Shown: positions 48,135 through 61,200 of the stretch, piece by piece
Numbering within the stretch: the first letter of the stretch is position 1
Layout of the letters: each line of letters opens with the position of its first letter
Source: Inonotus obliquus
Taxonomy: Eukaryota > Basidiomycota > Agaricomycetes > Hymenochaetales > Hymenochaetaceae
DNA length: 64,000 nt
Assembly: GCA_032164295.1 (NCBI GenBank)
Contig: JAJHTX010000012.1
Coordinates: forward strand, 1,736,001-1,800,000
Direction of reading: 5' to 3'
Notes under the pieces: generated by a model
Database searches by the model: none
The model's input: the letters and a program-made list of their open reading frames with translations, nothing else
What the model was told of the DNA's origin: nothing
Program-made: the position numbers and the translations under genes

Positions 48135-48538
48135 GGAAGATGCATCTGAGGCAGATCGGAGGCGGAGGCGGGAGCGCGGACCGTGGTGTAGGGCGGACCG
48201 CAGGCGGGAGGGACGGAGAAGACATTTCCGGATTACACTCCCCATGTTTTTTGTGACTGAAAATAGCTTGCGTGTGAAGAGAATATGGAAGGTGTATGAT
48301 TCTTCCGTGCGTGTAGTGGTACTGATAACGTGCGATCCCTGGATAGGATACACAACACTTCCGCGACTGGTGACGTAACGTGGATGTAGCCCGCAAAGAA
48401 TAGAGCGGACAATCACGCTGTCTCCTCTTCCTCTTCTTGTACGGGTCTCGTGGCGCGAGGATACTGGCTCCTCGTGTATGCACATCGTGCAGCAAGTCAC
48501 CCGCAGCAGCATGAACATCTCGGGTGCTCTTTTATTCA

Positions 48539-48546
48539 TATATAAG
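48539..48546 (+). promoter_or_regulatory. TATA box of carboxypeptidase 2
   Basis: TATATAAG lies 36 bp upstream of the ATG at 48582, so the 5' UTR must be very short if this box is used. Confidence 0.5.
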
Positions 48547-48581
48547 CATTGACATTTGTCGACTGTGAGAGGTCATCGATC

Positions 48582-51156
48582 ATGAAGTTCTCGACGACAA
48601 CAACGCTAGCGGTGGCAGCCTGTCTCGCCCAGCATGTTGCAGGCCAAACAGGCGCCAGTTCTCTCACTGGAATTGACGAAACGATGGCAATACAGCGTGA
48701 GGGTTTACAACGTCTGCGCGGCTTCCTTGGTCCCGCTGCACTCCCACCAGAAGGACCGAACAGGAGAGCGGTAGAGCCAACGATAACGTTTTCTAATCCC
48801 GAGGCTCAGCAGTTCTTTGTTGATGGGACGAGCATCCCGGATGGTGTGTCACATTAACGCCATGATTTGCAAAGATTGACATTGTTTGAAGTGAACTTTG
48901 ATGCGGGACCATCTTGGGCGGGGCTTATGCCAATCAGCAGCGCTCCAAACGAAACGCGTAAGCTCTTCTTCTGGTCAGTATATCATCTCTCTATATTGTT
49001 ATTGACTTATCTGATAATTTGAATAGGTTCTGGCCGACGAATAATTTGTGACATTCACTTTTTTTGCGAGTTGTATTTGCCTTGCGATTGACTTGCTGCG
49101 CTTGTATTCTAGGTCGAATGGTGATGATCTCCTATTTTGGACGAATGGTATGTCGAACTTTGCAGTAGTCGTTGACCTGCTCATGTATTTGAATCAGGTG
49201 GTCCTGGGTGCTCGTCTTTAGAAGGTTTCCTGCAAGAAAACGGTCCTATATGTAAGTATTGTTACTTACTGAAGCGTCTTACTGATGAACACTCTATAAA
49301 GCATGGTCTTGGGGACAATCAGAACCCACTTTGTAGAATTTAACCTGGCTTGTACGTTGTCAGTCAAGCTGATAGTTGCTTCTAGAAATCCGTGGTCCTG
49401 GACAAACCTCTCCCACGTATTATGGGTGGAACAACCAGTCGGAGTGAGGAATCATTTATCGCTTTTACGCATTGAAAATTTCTGATCGACTCTTATAGAC
49501 AGGCTTCAGCCAAGGCACTCCAAGCATTGAGAATGACGATCAACTCGCTGAGCAGGTTATGGGCTTTCTTGAACAGTTCTTGGAAGTTTTCAGCGAGTTG
49601 AAAGGCAAGAATTTCTTCGTATCGGGCGAGAGCGTACGTCTGTCTTTGCGCTTTCTTATAGTATGGATGTGTATTCTAACACTTGGTCTAGTATGCTGGC
49701 TTCTGTGAGTTCTCGTGATCTAAACTGGCAGTGTAATGTGATTCCAGTTTGGTTGTAAAGATGTCCCGTATATTGCAAACTGGATATATGAGCATCCGGG
49801 CCTCGATTTGCACCTGAAAGGCACCTGGATCGCGGACCCGACGCTTACGTATGGCGTGTTACAACAGGATGTTCCAGCTCTTCGATTCATCCAGGTAAAC
49901 ATCTTCCGCTCTTCGAACACACTCTCTCGCCATCTCAGTTATCATCGAAACAGTCACATCCGGACCTCTTCCCGTTCAATTCAACCTTTTTAGAGAGTCT
50001 GCAGAATGTGTCCGATACTTGTGGTTATACGGATTATCTCGATGAATTCGTCACGTACCCGCCTGTGGGGCAGTTGCCGCTACCTAATGGGACGCAGGGG
50101 GGCTTCTCTGCTGTGCCTGCGTGTCGTATTCACTCCCCGATTCAGAGAGCGATACAATTGTAAGCCATTCCATGCGCTCAATTTCGTTTTGGTCTACTTA
50201 TGTTGAAGATAGACTGAACCCCGTATTTGATGTCTATCGTGTATCCGATACATGGCCAAATTTGTGTAAGTGCGCTCTTCTTCCGTGGATGTGGTTCTTG
50301 TGAATTGGTAGGCCGTAGGGAGCGTGTTAGGATTCCCGCGTTCGACGCAAGAGTTTATTTATTTCAATAGGCGAGTCTTTTGACAAGGGCGTGTCCGAAA
50401 ACTCTCTGATCCTATTCGTTTCTTCTCTTCTCAGAACCGACGTGAGAAGAATACACAATTAGGATGATGACTTCGTCTTTATATTCTTATAGGTTCAAGA
50501 TGCCATTCACGCTCCTCATATCGTCTGGAATTCCTGTTCCAACATAAATGTTTATGTGAATACCACGACGGGACGCTCGATTAACGACCAGTCGATTCCG
50601 TCCACTCTGAGTGTTATGCCGAACGTCATCGAGAAATCAGAGCGCACGGTGATTGTTCATGGACTAGCGGTATGACGATGGTTGAACTATGAAGTGAAAG
50701 AACCTGAGCTAATCCGTCTTGATAGGATTTCATTCTCATAGCCGAGGGTACTCGTATTGCAATTCAGTATGTATCTTCTCACCACTTGCTGCATCATGTG
50801 TTCTGACTCCACCTAGGAATATGACATGGAACGGAGCACAAGGCTTCCAGACTCCGATTGAGCCAGAGTCTTTTACCGTACAAGACTTTGGGGTCTTTGG
50901 GAGTGAGCATACGGAACGCGGCTTGACTTGTACGCTTGAATGGACCTTTTCCGTTTTTCTCTTTAAAGACTGAGGTTTTCGCATGGTTTAGATGTCGAAT
51001 TTGAGTTTTCTGGGCACATGACACCGCGTTAGTATTCTTTTCTTTCTACCACTATGCCTTATCTCTAATTCATTTTATTGAACAGAATTTGTGCCCTGGG
51101 CAGCATTCAACACGATCGCTTTCCTTCTTGGTAGACAGCAATCACCCTCAACATGA
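48582..51156 (+). CDS. Serine carboxypeptidase (S10), copy 2
   Basis: Secreted S10 peptidase with a signal peptide (TTTTLAVAACLAQHVAG). About 15 short introns are required. Motifs in order: LLFWTNGGPGCSSLEGFLQE, ENGPISWSWG, HVLWVEQPVG followed by TGFSQGTPS, FLEVFSELKGKNFFVSGES-YAGFYVPYIANW (catalytic Ser; an intron falls directly after its codon), ALRFIQ, NVSDTCGYTDYLDEFVTYPP, VIVHGLADFILIAEG (catalytic Asp, with an intron just before it), and FSGHMTP (catalytic His). The C-terminus is FLLGRQQSPST. It is only distantly similar to copy 1, so the pair is either an old duplication or two unrelated family members placed together. Most parts are intact; the exon after CGYTDYLDEF needs transcript confirmation. 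Confidence 0.85.
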
Positions 51157-51194
51157 GAGGACACTTTGTAGGCCCGCCTCGGCGCGATCTACAA

Positions 51195-53867
51195 TTATAT
51201 ACTGTATTGAAAGTCGGGTGCTCGGTCACCAAGCTCGTGCAATTCTTCAATGGAAAGATCTCTTCCTTCCATCTTTTCCATTTCGGCCTGTCGTTGCTTA
51301 TTTATCCTCAAGTAGATGAGAATCAGCAAGGGCGCAAAAATGAAGCCGATCCCGATGAACATGATGACAAGACCGTCTGACGCCAATCAATATTTAGAAT
51401 GAATAGATGAAAGAAATAATCCAACTTACGACCAAGAATGTAACGAGGAGCATCTGTCGTTCGATAAATGTTGGCGGCTGAAATGCTCTTTGATTAGAAA
51501 CAAGTTGTATCATGGTGTAAGGGTTAAGCACCTATTGCTCCTGAAAAGTTTCCAATACCTATGTGTAGTGCCATACCAACTCCACGCTTATACTGTCCTG
51601 CGAGATTATTGCCTAGCCTGGGTGTAATTATGCTCCTATTACCATAGGTCTCATTTTCCAATGGGATTGTGGCGTACCAAGCAACGACTCCAGGGAAGGA
51701 AGCATAAGAACCCGCCACGCAGAAGAATGTACCGAAGTACTTGACTCCGCGAGGCGCTGAGGATAAATTGATGCCGAAGCCAACGACGAGCATGGCCAAT
51801 CCAAGCAGGATGAAGGGAGAGCGTTTCTGGATCCTGTCCGAAATATGAGCGAAGATAAGAAGCGTAATCGCTAGATAGTAAATGAAAACATATTCAGCAA
51901 CCTCTCAAGCGAAAATATTGGAAGATGTCTCACTTGCAAAGACGTAAGGAGGGACTGTAAGAAGTTGCGTGATAGGCACGCTATACCCAAACCTACCGAT
52001 GGATCCATGGACACGGTCAAAGAGTCGGTACTTCAACAAGACGAAGGCTTACCCAGAAATGATGGATCTTAGAGCATCAGGAGAGCGTTTAGTTTATCCT
52101 CAGTTTATAGCATGAGATATAGACTCACGGCAAGAACAGTGAAATGCCGTAGACTGGCGTAGGTATGAAGTCAGAAAAGTCATGAACAACTCAAGGTATG
52201 GTGTGTAACTCACGAGGACCAACAATTGACATGTAGACCAATATGTGAATCCAAACCTGCCAATCCGAAAGGGCTGCCCATACATAACGCCAGGCGAATG
52301 TTTCAGCCTCCCCAAACCCCTTCGAGTTATCATACTCTGAAGCGGACCCGTGCCGTCTGTCATTAGTGCCGGACGATGAAAAACAATCGAACACTCACTC
52401 TTTCTATGGATCACGTAGGAGCGTTCTTCAGGAGTCAAAAATGACGCAGTAGATGGAAAATCTACAAGAACTACGATTCCAGTTCAGAACTAATTCCTTT
52501 GCTCCTTTGAAAGGGGAAGAAACTTCGTACTAAAAAATGATATGATTCCAATCAGGACAGTTGCGAGTCCTTCAAGCATCTTGTCGCAGGTCAATGTATG
52601 GTGGAGGGATGATTACGAATTTGTGCTCACAAAAATCCAAGACCATGCTCTGTAACCACGAGTGCCATCCATAAACTCTATCAAAAAGGCTAGTAACCCG
52701 GAAAATGCGCCAGCTATTGTAGCCGCGCCAAAGAAAAGTCCAATGCGATATTGTTGCATGTAGCGAGGGTACCAAAAAGTCAGACTGGTAATAGTATGAT
52801 TAATTGGACATTCAACAGCATCAAAATCGGATACGTACTAATAGACGACGCCTGGGAAAAAACCTGCTTCTGCGACGCCCAGACAGACGCGCGCGCCGAC
52901 TAATTGAGGATAACTACATAATCCACAAACTATGTCGGCCATGCTTGGTACAAGTACGAAATACGCACGTCTTCACCAATCCCATCAATGTCCTGCGTTC
53001 CAATTAAGACACTGATCCGGGGAAAATGGATGACATGCAAACACTCACATTACTATTCCCCAGACGACCTGGAATTAATTGAATAGTTATTCATTGTTGA
53101 AGATCGCTCTGTTCGCTGCTCGGACTCACCGTAATCCCAGGAAGCCATCTGCAGATGTGAATGAGTAAAGCTAGTATTGCTATCATGCTAACGGGAGTAC
53201 CTTGAAGGACGGAATTTCTTAAGAACCAGGCTGCGTGGTTGAGGTCAAACAGACAAGAGGCCCATAGCACATCAAGACTCACTTCGCCGGACATTCAAAC
53301 AGGCAGTATGGTATGAAAAACATTGTCTAAGGATACCGTCAATGCCAATAACGGGAATTTCTTGATACTGCATACAAGTGCAATGTTGTACTTGTTCCCA
53401 CCTAGCCGAACGGAGAGCTTGTCAGAATTGGAAGACAAGAAAGAAGGTAATAATATCAACTTAGGTTCAACTCATCGACAAGTCCAGCAAGCTTCGCATT
53501 GCCTTGAAAAGTTTGAGTAAGTGAAAGCAAAGGTGACGACCAGTCACCAGAGCGGCTCACCAATATTTCCTAACCAATCAGATAGCTTAGTTTATGATAG
53601 ACATGGACAGAGGTGTAAACTTCACATACCGCGATCCAAGAAAGAGCATAAGTACATGACGCTCAGTATTGGCAATAGTCTCAGGTCAATCTTTCTATAG
53701 AGCCTCTTCTCCTGCTCCAGCGTGAGCTCGGGAGGAGGAGGGAGAGTGGAATCTCCCCCAAAGTCAAACACTCCTCCGGAAGCCTTCTTTTCTTGTGCTA
53801 TGTCCTCTGAGACAACAATTGAGCCCTTCTCAATACTTATTTCCTCCCTACGCGTTACGATGGTCAT
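51195..53867 (-). CDS. MFS transporter, Dal5/allantoate permease-like (anion:cation symporter)
   Basis: A plasma-membrane transporter of the anion:cation symporter family, whose fungal members carry allantoate, nicotinate, vitamins or peptides. The start at 53867 opens an acidic cytoplasmic N-terminus ending in DLRLLPILSVMYLCSFLDRG, the typical first helix and loop, followed by NIGNAKLAGLVDELNL. Further landmarks: FFIPYCLFECPAN, RWLPGITVVWGIVMTLMGLV, GARVCLGVAEAGFFPGVVYY (family signature), GLLAFLIEFMDG, KYFGTFFCVAGSYASFPGVV, NNLAGQYKRGVGMALHIGIG and the C-terminal ELHELGDRAPDFQYSI. About 12 helices are expected. Many short introns. The substrate is unknown. A truncated paralogue lies directly upstream. 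Confidence 0.88.
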
Positions 53868-54505
53868 AGCTAGGTAGTTGGGGGTTGGGTAGAGAATGAC
53901 AGACCTTCGTTGAGTGCGACCAGGGATCGTCCTTTATATTTCATCTTGCGAGTTTACGGAAGCAATTGTTTACGCCATTCAATAATTTTCTGACGAGCCT
54001 TCGGTCGAATGTAAGGCGCTGATAGGAATTATATCGAGGACGGTCATGGGATGATGGTACTAGTTGTCCTAAAACATCAGAGTCATTTATTTCGTATTTC
54101 CGTACCGGAAAAATAGAATCACGTGAGTCGAAATATCAAATAGTTCCAGTCAGAATTTAAATTATCGCTTAAAGTGTATACACGAGATTCAGGTGTATGC
54201 AAGAACTACCATCTCTTCCTCACTCAATGACAATGATGATAAATGGCTCACTTGGCACCAGCGTAGATGAAATTTGTGCCTGGATAGCATTCAGTTGATT
54301 TCTATGAGTGCGACGAAGCAAAGGACCGCCGGATCTCGAAGTGACATGTTACATATCAAGGAACAATACTACTACTAGATCGAGTTGCTCGACAGTCCAC
54401 TCGCTATCTATAGCTGAAGAGCCTGAAACAGAGCACAAAAGGCAGACATAATGCAAACGCCGTGCTCTCCAGAAGAACTTATTCCAGAATAGAGAACCAC
54501 AAATT

Positions 54506-56334
54506 CTAAAGTGTATACTTGAAATCCAGAGCTCGGTCTCCCAGTTCATGTAGTTCTTCTACGGAAAACTTCGAAATTCCACCTATGCGCTTGAGCTCTG
54601 CATTGCGTTTGCCATTGATTCGCGTATACAGGATGGTAAGTAGTAGCGTCACAATGAATCCAATTCCGACGAAGAGAAGTTCAACGCCGTCTGTACAACA
54701 GTAGAGAATAAGTTTTTGATGATATTTCTCGGGGATCAACGGTACGTACGGCCAATAACGTAATGAGGAGCATCTTGAGTCCGATAGATGTTGCTTGCTA
54801 CCGACAACGATAAGTGCAGATAAAGTAGCTCGAGGCTGCAACTGTTGACAGACCTATTGCTCCACCGAAGTTCCCAATTCCAATCTGAACAGCCATTCCA
54901 ACGCCCCGTTTGTACTGACCCGCTAGGTTATTCCCAACCCTACATCTCTTATCAAAATTATTAAAGTAGGAATTTTTTTGGACTAACCAGGTGACGACAC
55001 CGGGGAACACTGCATAGGAACCTGCCACACAAAAGAACGTCCCAAAGTACTTTACACCAATAGATGCGTGGGATATAATTATGCTGAACCCAATCAAGCA
55101 CATGGTGAGGCCAAGGAGGATGAACGACGAGCGCAACCTGGTCTTATCGGAGTAATGTCCAAATACGAGAAGTGTAAGTGCTGGAAACAAAATCGAGCAT
55201 TAGCATAACACTGACTTCAAGAGTGGAAGAGCATACTTGCGAAGACATAAGGAGGAACAGTGAGAAGTTGTGTGATAGGTGTGCTAAAACCGAAACTAAT
55301 CAAATTCGGGCATCAGTAGGATATCTTGCGCAGAGTCGGCTGAATAAAATACCCCGAGATGATAGACCTGCAAAGCGCATGGGAAGCTAGATCCAACAGC
55401 GATAAGAGAAGGACGTACGGGAGAAACAGGGAAGTCCCAGATACTGGGGTCATATAAGCTATGTATAAGTCGAACCGCCAAGCGCGAGTAGGATAAACTC
55501 ACGTGGAGTTATGACGGACATGTATGATAGCACATGCAGCCAGACCTGCCAATCAAGAAGCGCAGCTCGTACAAATCGTAAGGCGAATCTCTCTGCCTCT
55601 CCTGCCGATGTGTTGTCATGCTCTGAAGAGCAATCAGCGCGTCGAGGGCTCCGGGAAAGATACTTGTAAACGCACTCTTTTTCCAGAAAACGTAAGCTCT
55701 CTCTTCAAGAGTAAGAAAATTTGCAGTAGCAGGGAAGTCGACAAGAACTTGAGATATGAATTAGAAAGACTGAGTTCTATGTACGCCGTGATTGTTACTA
55801 AAGAGTGAGATTATCCCGATGACGGCAGTCGCAACGCCCTCAAGGATCTAGAGGTACTACGAGTCAGAGTGGAGAACCGCGCTCAGCATACAAGGCTCAC
55901 GAAGATCCATGACAAAGCCTGAAGACCCCGCATCCCATCCATGAACTCGATAGCAAAAGCGAGAAGGCCTCCGAATGCTCCAGCGACGGTCGCTGCACTG
56001 AAGAACAGGCCAACACGATACTGTAATTTGTGTCTAGGATACCATATTGATAAGCTGCGAAGGCACTGGTCAGCGCAACCATTTCACGTGAGCGGAGTAT
56101 CATCGCGCGCTAATAGACTACTCCCGGGAAGAAACCTGCTTCAGTGACACCCAGGCAGATGCGGACACCGACAAGCTGTGGATAGCTTGATGCAAGAAAC
56201 GTCAGGCGATGGATTTGCCACAGACAAGTACTAGTATATACTTCTTAACAAGTCCCATCGACATCCTGTGGTTCACGTTAGCGTAGGGTCTAACTGAGGA
56301 AAATCTAAGCGCACATGACGACTCCTCATGCGAT
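54506..56334 (-). pseudogene. MFS transporter, Dal5-like, N-terminally truncated copy
   Basis: The C-terminal two-thirds match the downstream transporter exon by exon: GLVKK-YPQLVGVRICLGVTEAGFFPGVVYY, KYFGTFFCVAGSYAVFPGVV, NNLAGQYKRGVGMAVQIGIGN and ELHELGDRALDFKYTL, ending at 54506. Homology begins at a degenerate exon reading GVVM around 56310-56330 and stops at about 56334, where the last codons of the HSP60 copy begin. The first 160 or so residues, including the first helices, have no counterpart. It therefore cannot encode a complete transporter unless an unrelated start is used. Confidence 0.75.
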
Positions 56335-58127
56335 CTACACATAAGCGGAGCTTCTACCGCCCATACCGCCCATACCACCCACGGGTTTCTCTTTCTCTTC
56401 TGCCTCAACAACGCACGCTTCGCTTGTCGTCAACAAGCTCGCGACACCAGCAGCATCAACAAGCGCCGTACGCACGACCTTCAGCGGATCAACGATGCCA
56501 GCCTTAATCATGTCCACGTACTGTCCCTTGCTCGCGTCGTAGCCCTATAAAATTGCTCTGGCAAACCATGCTTTGAGACAAGCGTGCCAACAATAACCGA
56601 AGCCTCTTCCGCGTTCGTAAGGATAGTACGAGCAGGCTGGCTCAAGGCACGACGAACCATCGCAAGTGACAGTGAAGCTTCGAGGAGAGCAACGCCACCG
56701 CCAGGCAAAATGCCCTCTTCAACTGCTGCACGAGTAGCATTGAGGGCATCATCGTAGCGGTCCTTCTTCTCGCCGACCTCGACCTCGCTGGAACCTCCAA
56801 CCTTGATGACCGCAACACCACCCGAGAGTTTTGCTAGGCGCTCCTGGAGCTTTGTCTTGTCATACTCACTCGTAGTTGGGTCATTGAGGGCAGCACGAAT
56901 CTGCTCGCAACGCACCTGAATCGCGTCCTTCGATCCCTCTCCATTGAGGAAGATCGTATCTTCCTTCGTGACCGTGATGGATCCAGTGGATCCAAGCAAA
57001 TCTGGAGTTGCCCGCTCAAGTTTGATGTCAAGCTCATCCGTGAAGACGGTACCACCAGTTAAGATTCCAAGGTCGCCAAATCCAGGCGCTTTAACTGCGC
57101 AAACCTGAAGCTGACCGCGGAGCTTGTTGAGTATGCATGCCGCGTGCGCCTCTCCATCTACGTCTTCGGAAACAATGAGCAGTGGGCGCCGTGCCTGACC
57201 TGAGAATATCCTGAAGAAGTGAAATCTTCTTCTTGGATAGAAGAACGAGGGGTTTCTAGAGTTCGGCCTTCTGAGTCTTGACGTCGGTAATGAAGTACGA
57301 CGATACGCATCCAAGGTCAAATCGCATGTCCTCGGTAATTTCAATCTCGTCCACGATTGTTCGCCCTTCCTTCACGGTGATAACACCCTCTTTGCCTACC
57401 TTCTCCATTGCTGTTGCGATGAGGTTACCGACGTGAGTATCGCCATTTGCGGAGATATTCGCAACCTTCGCGATCTTCTCTGTGGTCGTGACAGCTTTAG
57501 CGTGTTTCGACAAGAAATCCACGACACGGTCCACAGCGGCCTGTGCGCCCCGACAAAGATCCATTGGATTGCAGCCAGCAGCTACGTTTTTAACACCCTC
57601 AGCGTAGATTGCTTGGGCAAGGACTGTCGCGTTTGTCCTTCCATCACCCGCGATCTCATTCGTCTTCTGTGCGACGTCCTGTACGAGCCTGAGCGGGCGC
57701 GAAAAAACAGCGAAGAGTTTCGTCATTTAATGAAGCAAATGTAATGACAAAGGGTGGACTAAAAGATAGACAATAAATCAGATTCCTTACACAAAAAAGG
57801 CGAACATGCATTTACCTTTGGTAATCTTAGGACCCCCGAAAGACTGCTCGATAATGACATTGCGACCTAGAAAGGTTAACATAGTAAAACAGAGGATGAA
57901 TGGTAAGAGAGTATACCCTTTGGACCGAGGGTAACGCTGACCACACCGGCCAGGATGGAAGCTCTACCATCGTTGGAAAACTTGATCTCCTTGTGAGCGC
58001 CGCGAGCCAATACTAGCTCTGAAGCATTTACAGCGCGCCGAGCTACGGGGGAGGAGCTGGAACCAAGGCGGTGCAATGTAGCTATGAGAGGAGGGGACGA
58101 ATTCGAACCAAGAGGAGATGGAAGCAC
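56335..58127 (-). pseudogene. HSP60: Mitochondrial chaperonin HSP60 copy, decayed
   Basis: Unmistakable HSP60 (GroEL-type) sequence: [114 protein letters not shown], and a C-terminal GGMGGMGG. Lesions are visible throughout. The block after GGPKITK that normally reads DGVTVAKS and its exon is missing, the conserved GDGTTT is GDGRTN, and FDRG is FDLG. A TAG at 57256 replaces the Glu codon expected after VKTQKAEL. Residues NRKSILGD are gone after PGFGD, a block before VRRAL is missing, and the frame shifts near 56545 (after LPEQF). Introns are retained, so this is a genomic duplicate, not a processed copy. HSP60 is essential, so an intact gene should exist elsewhere. Confidence 0.85.
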
Positions 58128-58289
58128 GTCATAAAATAAGAAGGATTATGTAACTCAAAGAAACTTCGTCTGTCGTTACACGACACTACTCTACTCTATC
58201 AGCATCCGTTAATGGTCTCCATATTCGAAATGCTTCACTGAATTACCATCTTAGCTTTCAAGTTGGCCACACAGGAAATGAACATCAAC

Positions 58290-61200
58290 TTACACTGGAT
58301 CCCGCCCCTCTTCTTCTTTTAGTTTAAATTCTCTCACACCACGCCGCTCAGCTCCCTCAAAACCAAATGTTATCTTTGTTCTTTGAAGTTTACTATCATC
58401 ATATAGTATATGTTCTAGCTCCTCTGCTGCTTTTTCCATACTTTCTTTGCTCTCAACTATATATTGAAGTCCCATCCCCTCATGAGCAACTTTTCTCACA
58501 ATTAGATCTAACAGTTATTCCTTTTTAATAAAGTGTGTACAGACCTTTGATTGTATATACTCGTTTGTTATTATTGTTACTCTCTTTTTTAAAAACTCGA
58601 CAAAAACCATAATCTTTCTTAATATCTAGATATAATATATAAAAATTAACTATCAGACATTAATAATATATAATTAACCTACAATCAAGTATATTAGACC
58701 AATACTTATTCAAAGGGTCTTCATTCAGAGGGTCTTCATTCTTCAAAACTTCTTTAAAGTTAAAGTGTTCTAGCATTGCATCAATTGCATCTTCTAATTT
58801 CTCTCCATAAGTTGTAAAGCCAAAAATTGGTTGATCAACTATGGAAATATATTTAAGCTAATATCTTTATCTTAATAAAACTAATAAAATATACATTTAA
58901 TACTATATCCTTTATGTAGCTTTTTTCTTTTATTATTCTTCCATGTACTGTTGTTCTTAACATGTAAATAAATTTTATAGTTGAATTGTTTATAGTATAT
59001 TCTTGGTTCATTCTCTTCAGATATATTCTGTAATTCTAAAATCTAGATTAGTAGAGAATATTTTAGAATATTTATATACATACTATTAATAAGCTTTGTA
59101 TATTTACTAATAATATTCTCAAGGATAATTGGATTAATAACATCAGTTCTAATAAAAGATGCAATATGATACTTCTTTTGTTTTAGAATATTAATTAAGT
59201 CTTTTGGATTTTCAATTATTGGTTTATAACTCATGTATAATTGAGCTCTTTCGACTAAAGTTTGAAGTTGTTCTGCTGTACTTTCAATTTTATAGATATA
59301 TTTATTACTAAGAATAACTAAAAGAATGAGAATAAAATATTTATATTTATATATTCGCTAAATACATACTTTTTATACACTTTGGATCTTTTGAGTAATA
59401 TACTTTAATATCTTGAGATTGATAGTTTATATTAATAACTATATAAGAAATTAGTTTGGTTTTTATTTTATATATTTTTGCTTACTTTTAAGAATGCTAT
59501 CAAATATACCATCTTTGGTTTCCTTATTTATAGGTTCAAAGTAGTTCTTCATAGGTTTGAAGTTGTTCTTAATAGATGTTGATAAAAGATTAAAAGAATA
59601 CGGTTCTTGAAAACTCAATGTATATTGTTGTTGTGCATCTTTATAATACCTGTTTAGTAGATCTTCCATATTTTTAATTGCTTCTTTCTTTGTATCTTCT
59701 TCAACTTTTAAATGTATTTTAGGTGCTGCTAACCAGGTTCCATAAAAAGGGTGATCAACTATAATAAAATTAGTTGATGTTTAATACATTTTAATAGTAC
59801 ATACCTTTAATATAATATTTATTATTCTCTTCTCTTTCAAATACTTGACATCCATTATAGTAGTTTTGAAGAACTAAAAGGCAATTTATATCTTAATTTA
59901 CTATATATAAAGATATATACTTTTGAAAATACCTTTCCACTTTTTTAATAAATCAGTTTTTAATACTTTTATATATTTTAAGTGATCAAGCCAATTATTA
60001 ATTGCTTCTTCTTCTGTTTCACCAAAAATTTGAAAATCTATAAAAGGATGATCAACTTGTAAAGTATTAGTAATAGCTTAATTGTATTAAATACTAATCA
60101 TTACCCTTTATATAATAACATTCCTTCTTATGTATTATTCCTGAATTATCTTTTTTCTTGTAAATTTTAAATTCTTTATTATAATTTGAGTGAGTTGCAA
60201 TATAACTCTGTATTTCTATTGAAATATTAGTTTATATATCTATATACATAGTTAACAAAATACTTACTTTCAAAGAGCGAAGAATATAGCTTATTATTAT
60301 TATCTATTTCTTTATAATCAAGTTTAAATGTTACTTGATTTATTGCATTAGAAAGCTTTGTACTAGATTCTAAAAATTGTTTTCCTTCTTCATTCTGAAC
60401 TAAAATAATAGTTAAGAACTATAGTAATAGTTTTTCTTATATACATACCTCTTACAGTATATAATTTTGATCTATAACTATAACTATAATATACTTTATA
60501 ATCTTCATGAAGTTTACTTATAGCTATAGTGAAGATTTATTAATATAATTAATTGATTAACTACAATTAAACCTACTAGAGAATAATGAATGAAACAGTG
60601 GATATTTCATATTATACTTTACTTCAATATTCTCAAAAGATCCTTTTAAAGATTCATCTAATTTATAAGAAAAAACATGCGCATTCTTTTTACTTGTTTC
60701 AGGAATAATAATTTCACATAAGTTATCAATAGCTTTTGTTATATCTTTATTAATGCTTTTTACGATTTCATCACCTGTTTCTTTTTCATTACCTATTTCA
60801 TTTAAGTTGGTTATATGAGATACTATATATATATATAAACTTTATTTTACTTACATTTAAAGATGTGAGTTCTTTGTTTTTCATTATATTTCCAATAAAA
60901 ATTAACATGAATAAAATAAGTTTTTGCTGATACAATAGTTATTAGTATAAAAATAAAAGAGAGTATTATTAGTATTATACCTTTGCTTAATTTTTTCCAA
61001 TCTTCTATCATTTTATTTGTATGATTATAATAATTTTTAAGAAAATATTCATATTCTTCTTTAGATCGTAGTGGTCTATATGTTAGTTGATCAAATGCAA
61101 CTTTTATAGCTTTCTTTTTTCTTCTTTTCCTTATTATAAAATGATATCTTGGATGATTGACTTATTATCAAAATGTTAGTAAGTTTGCAAGTTCTTTATA

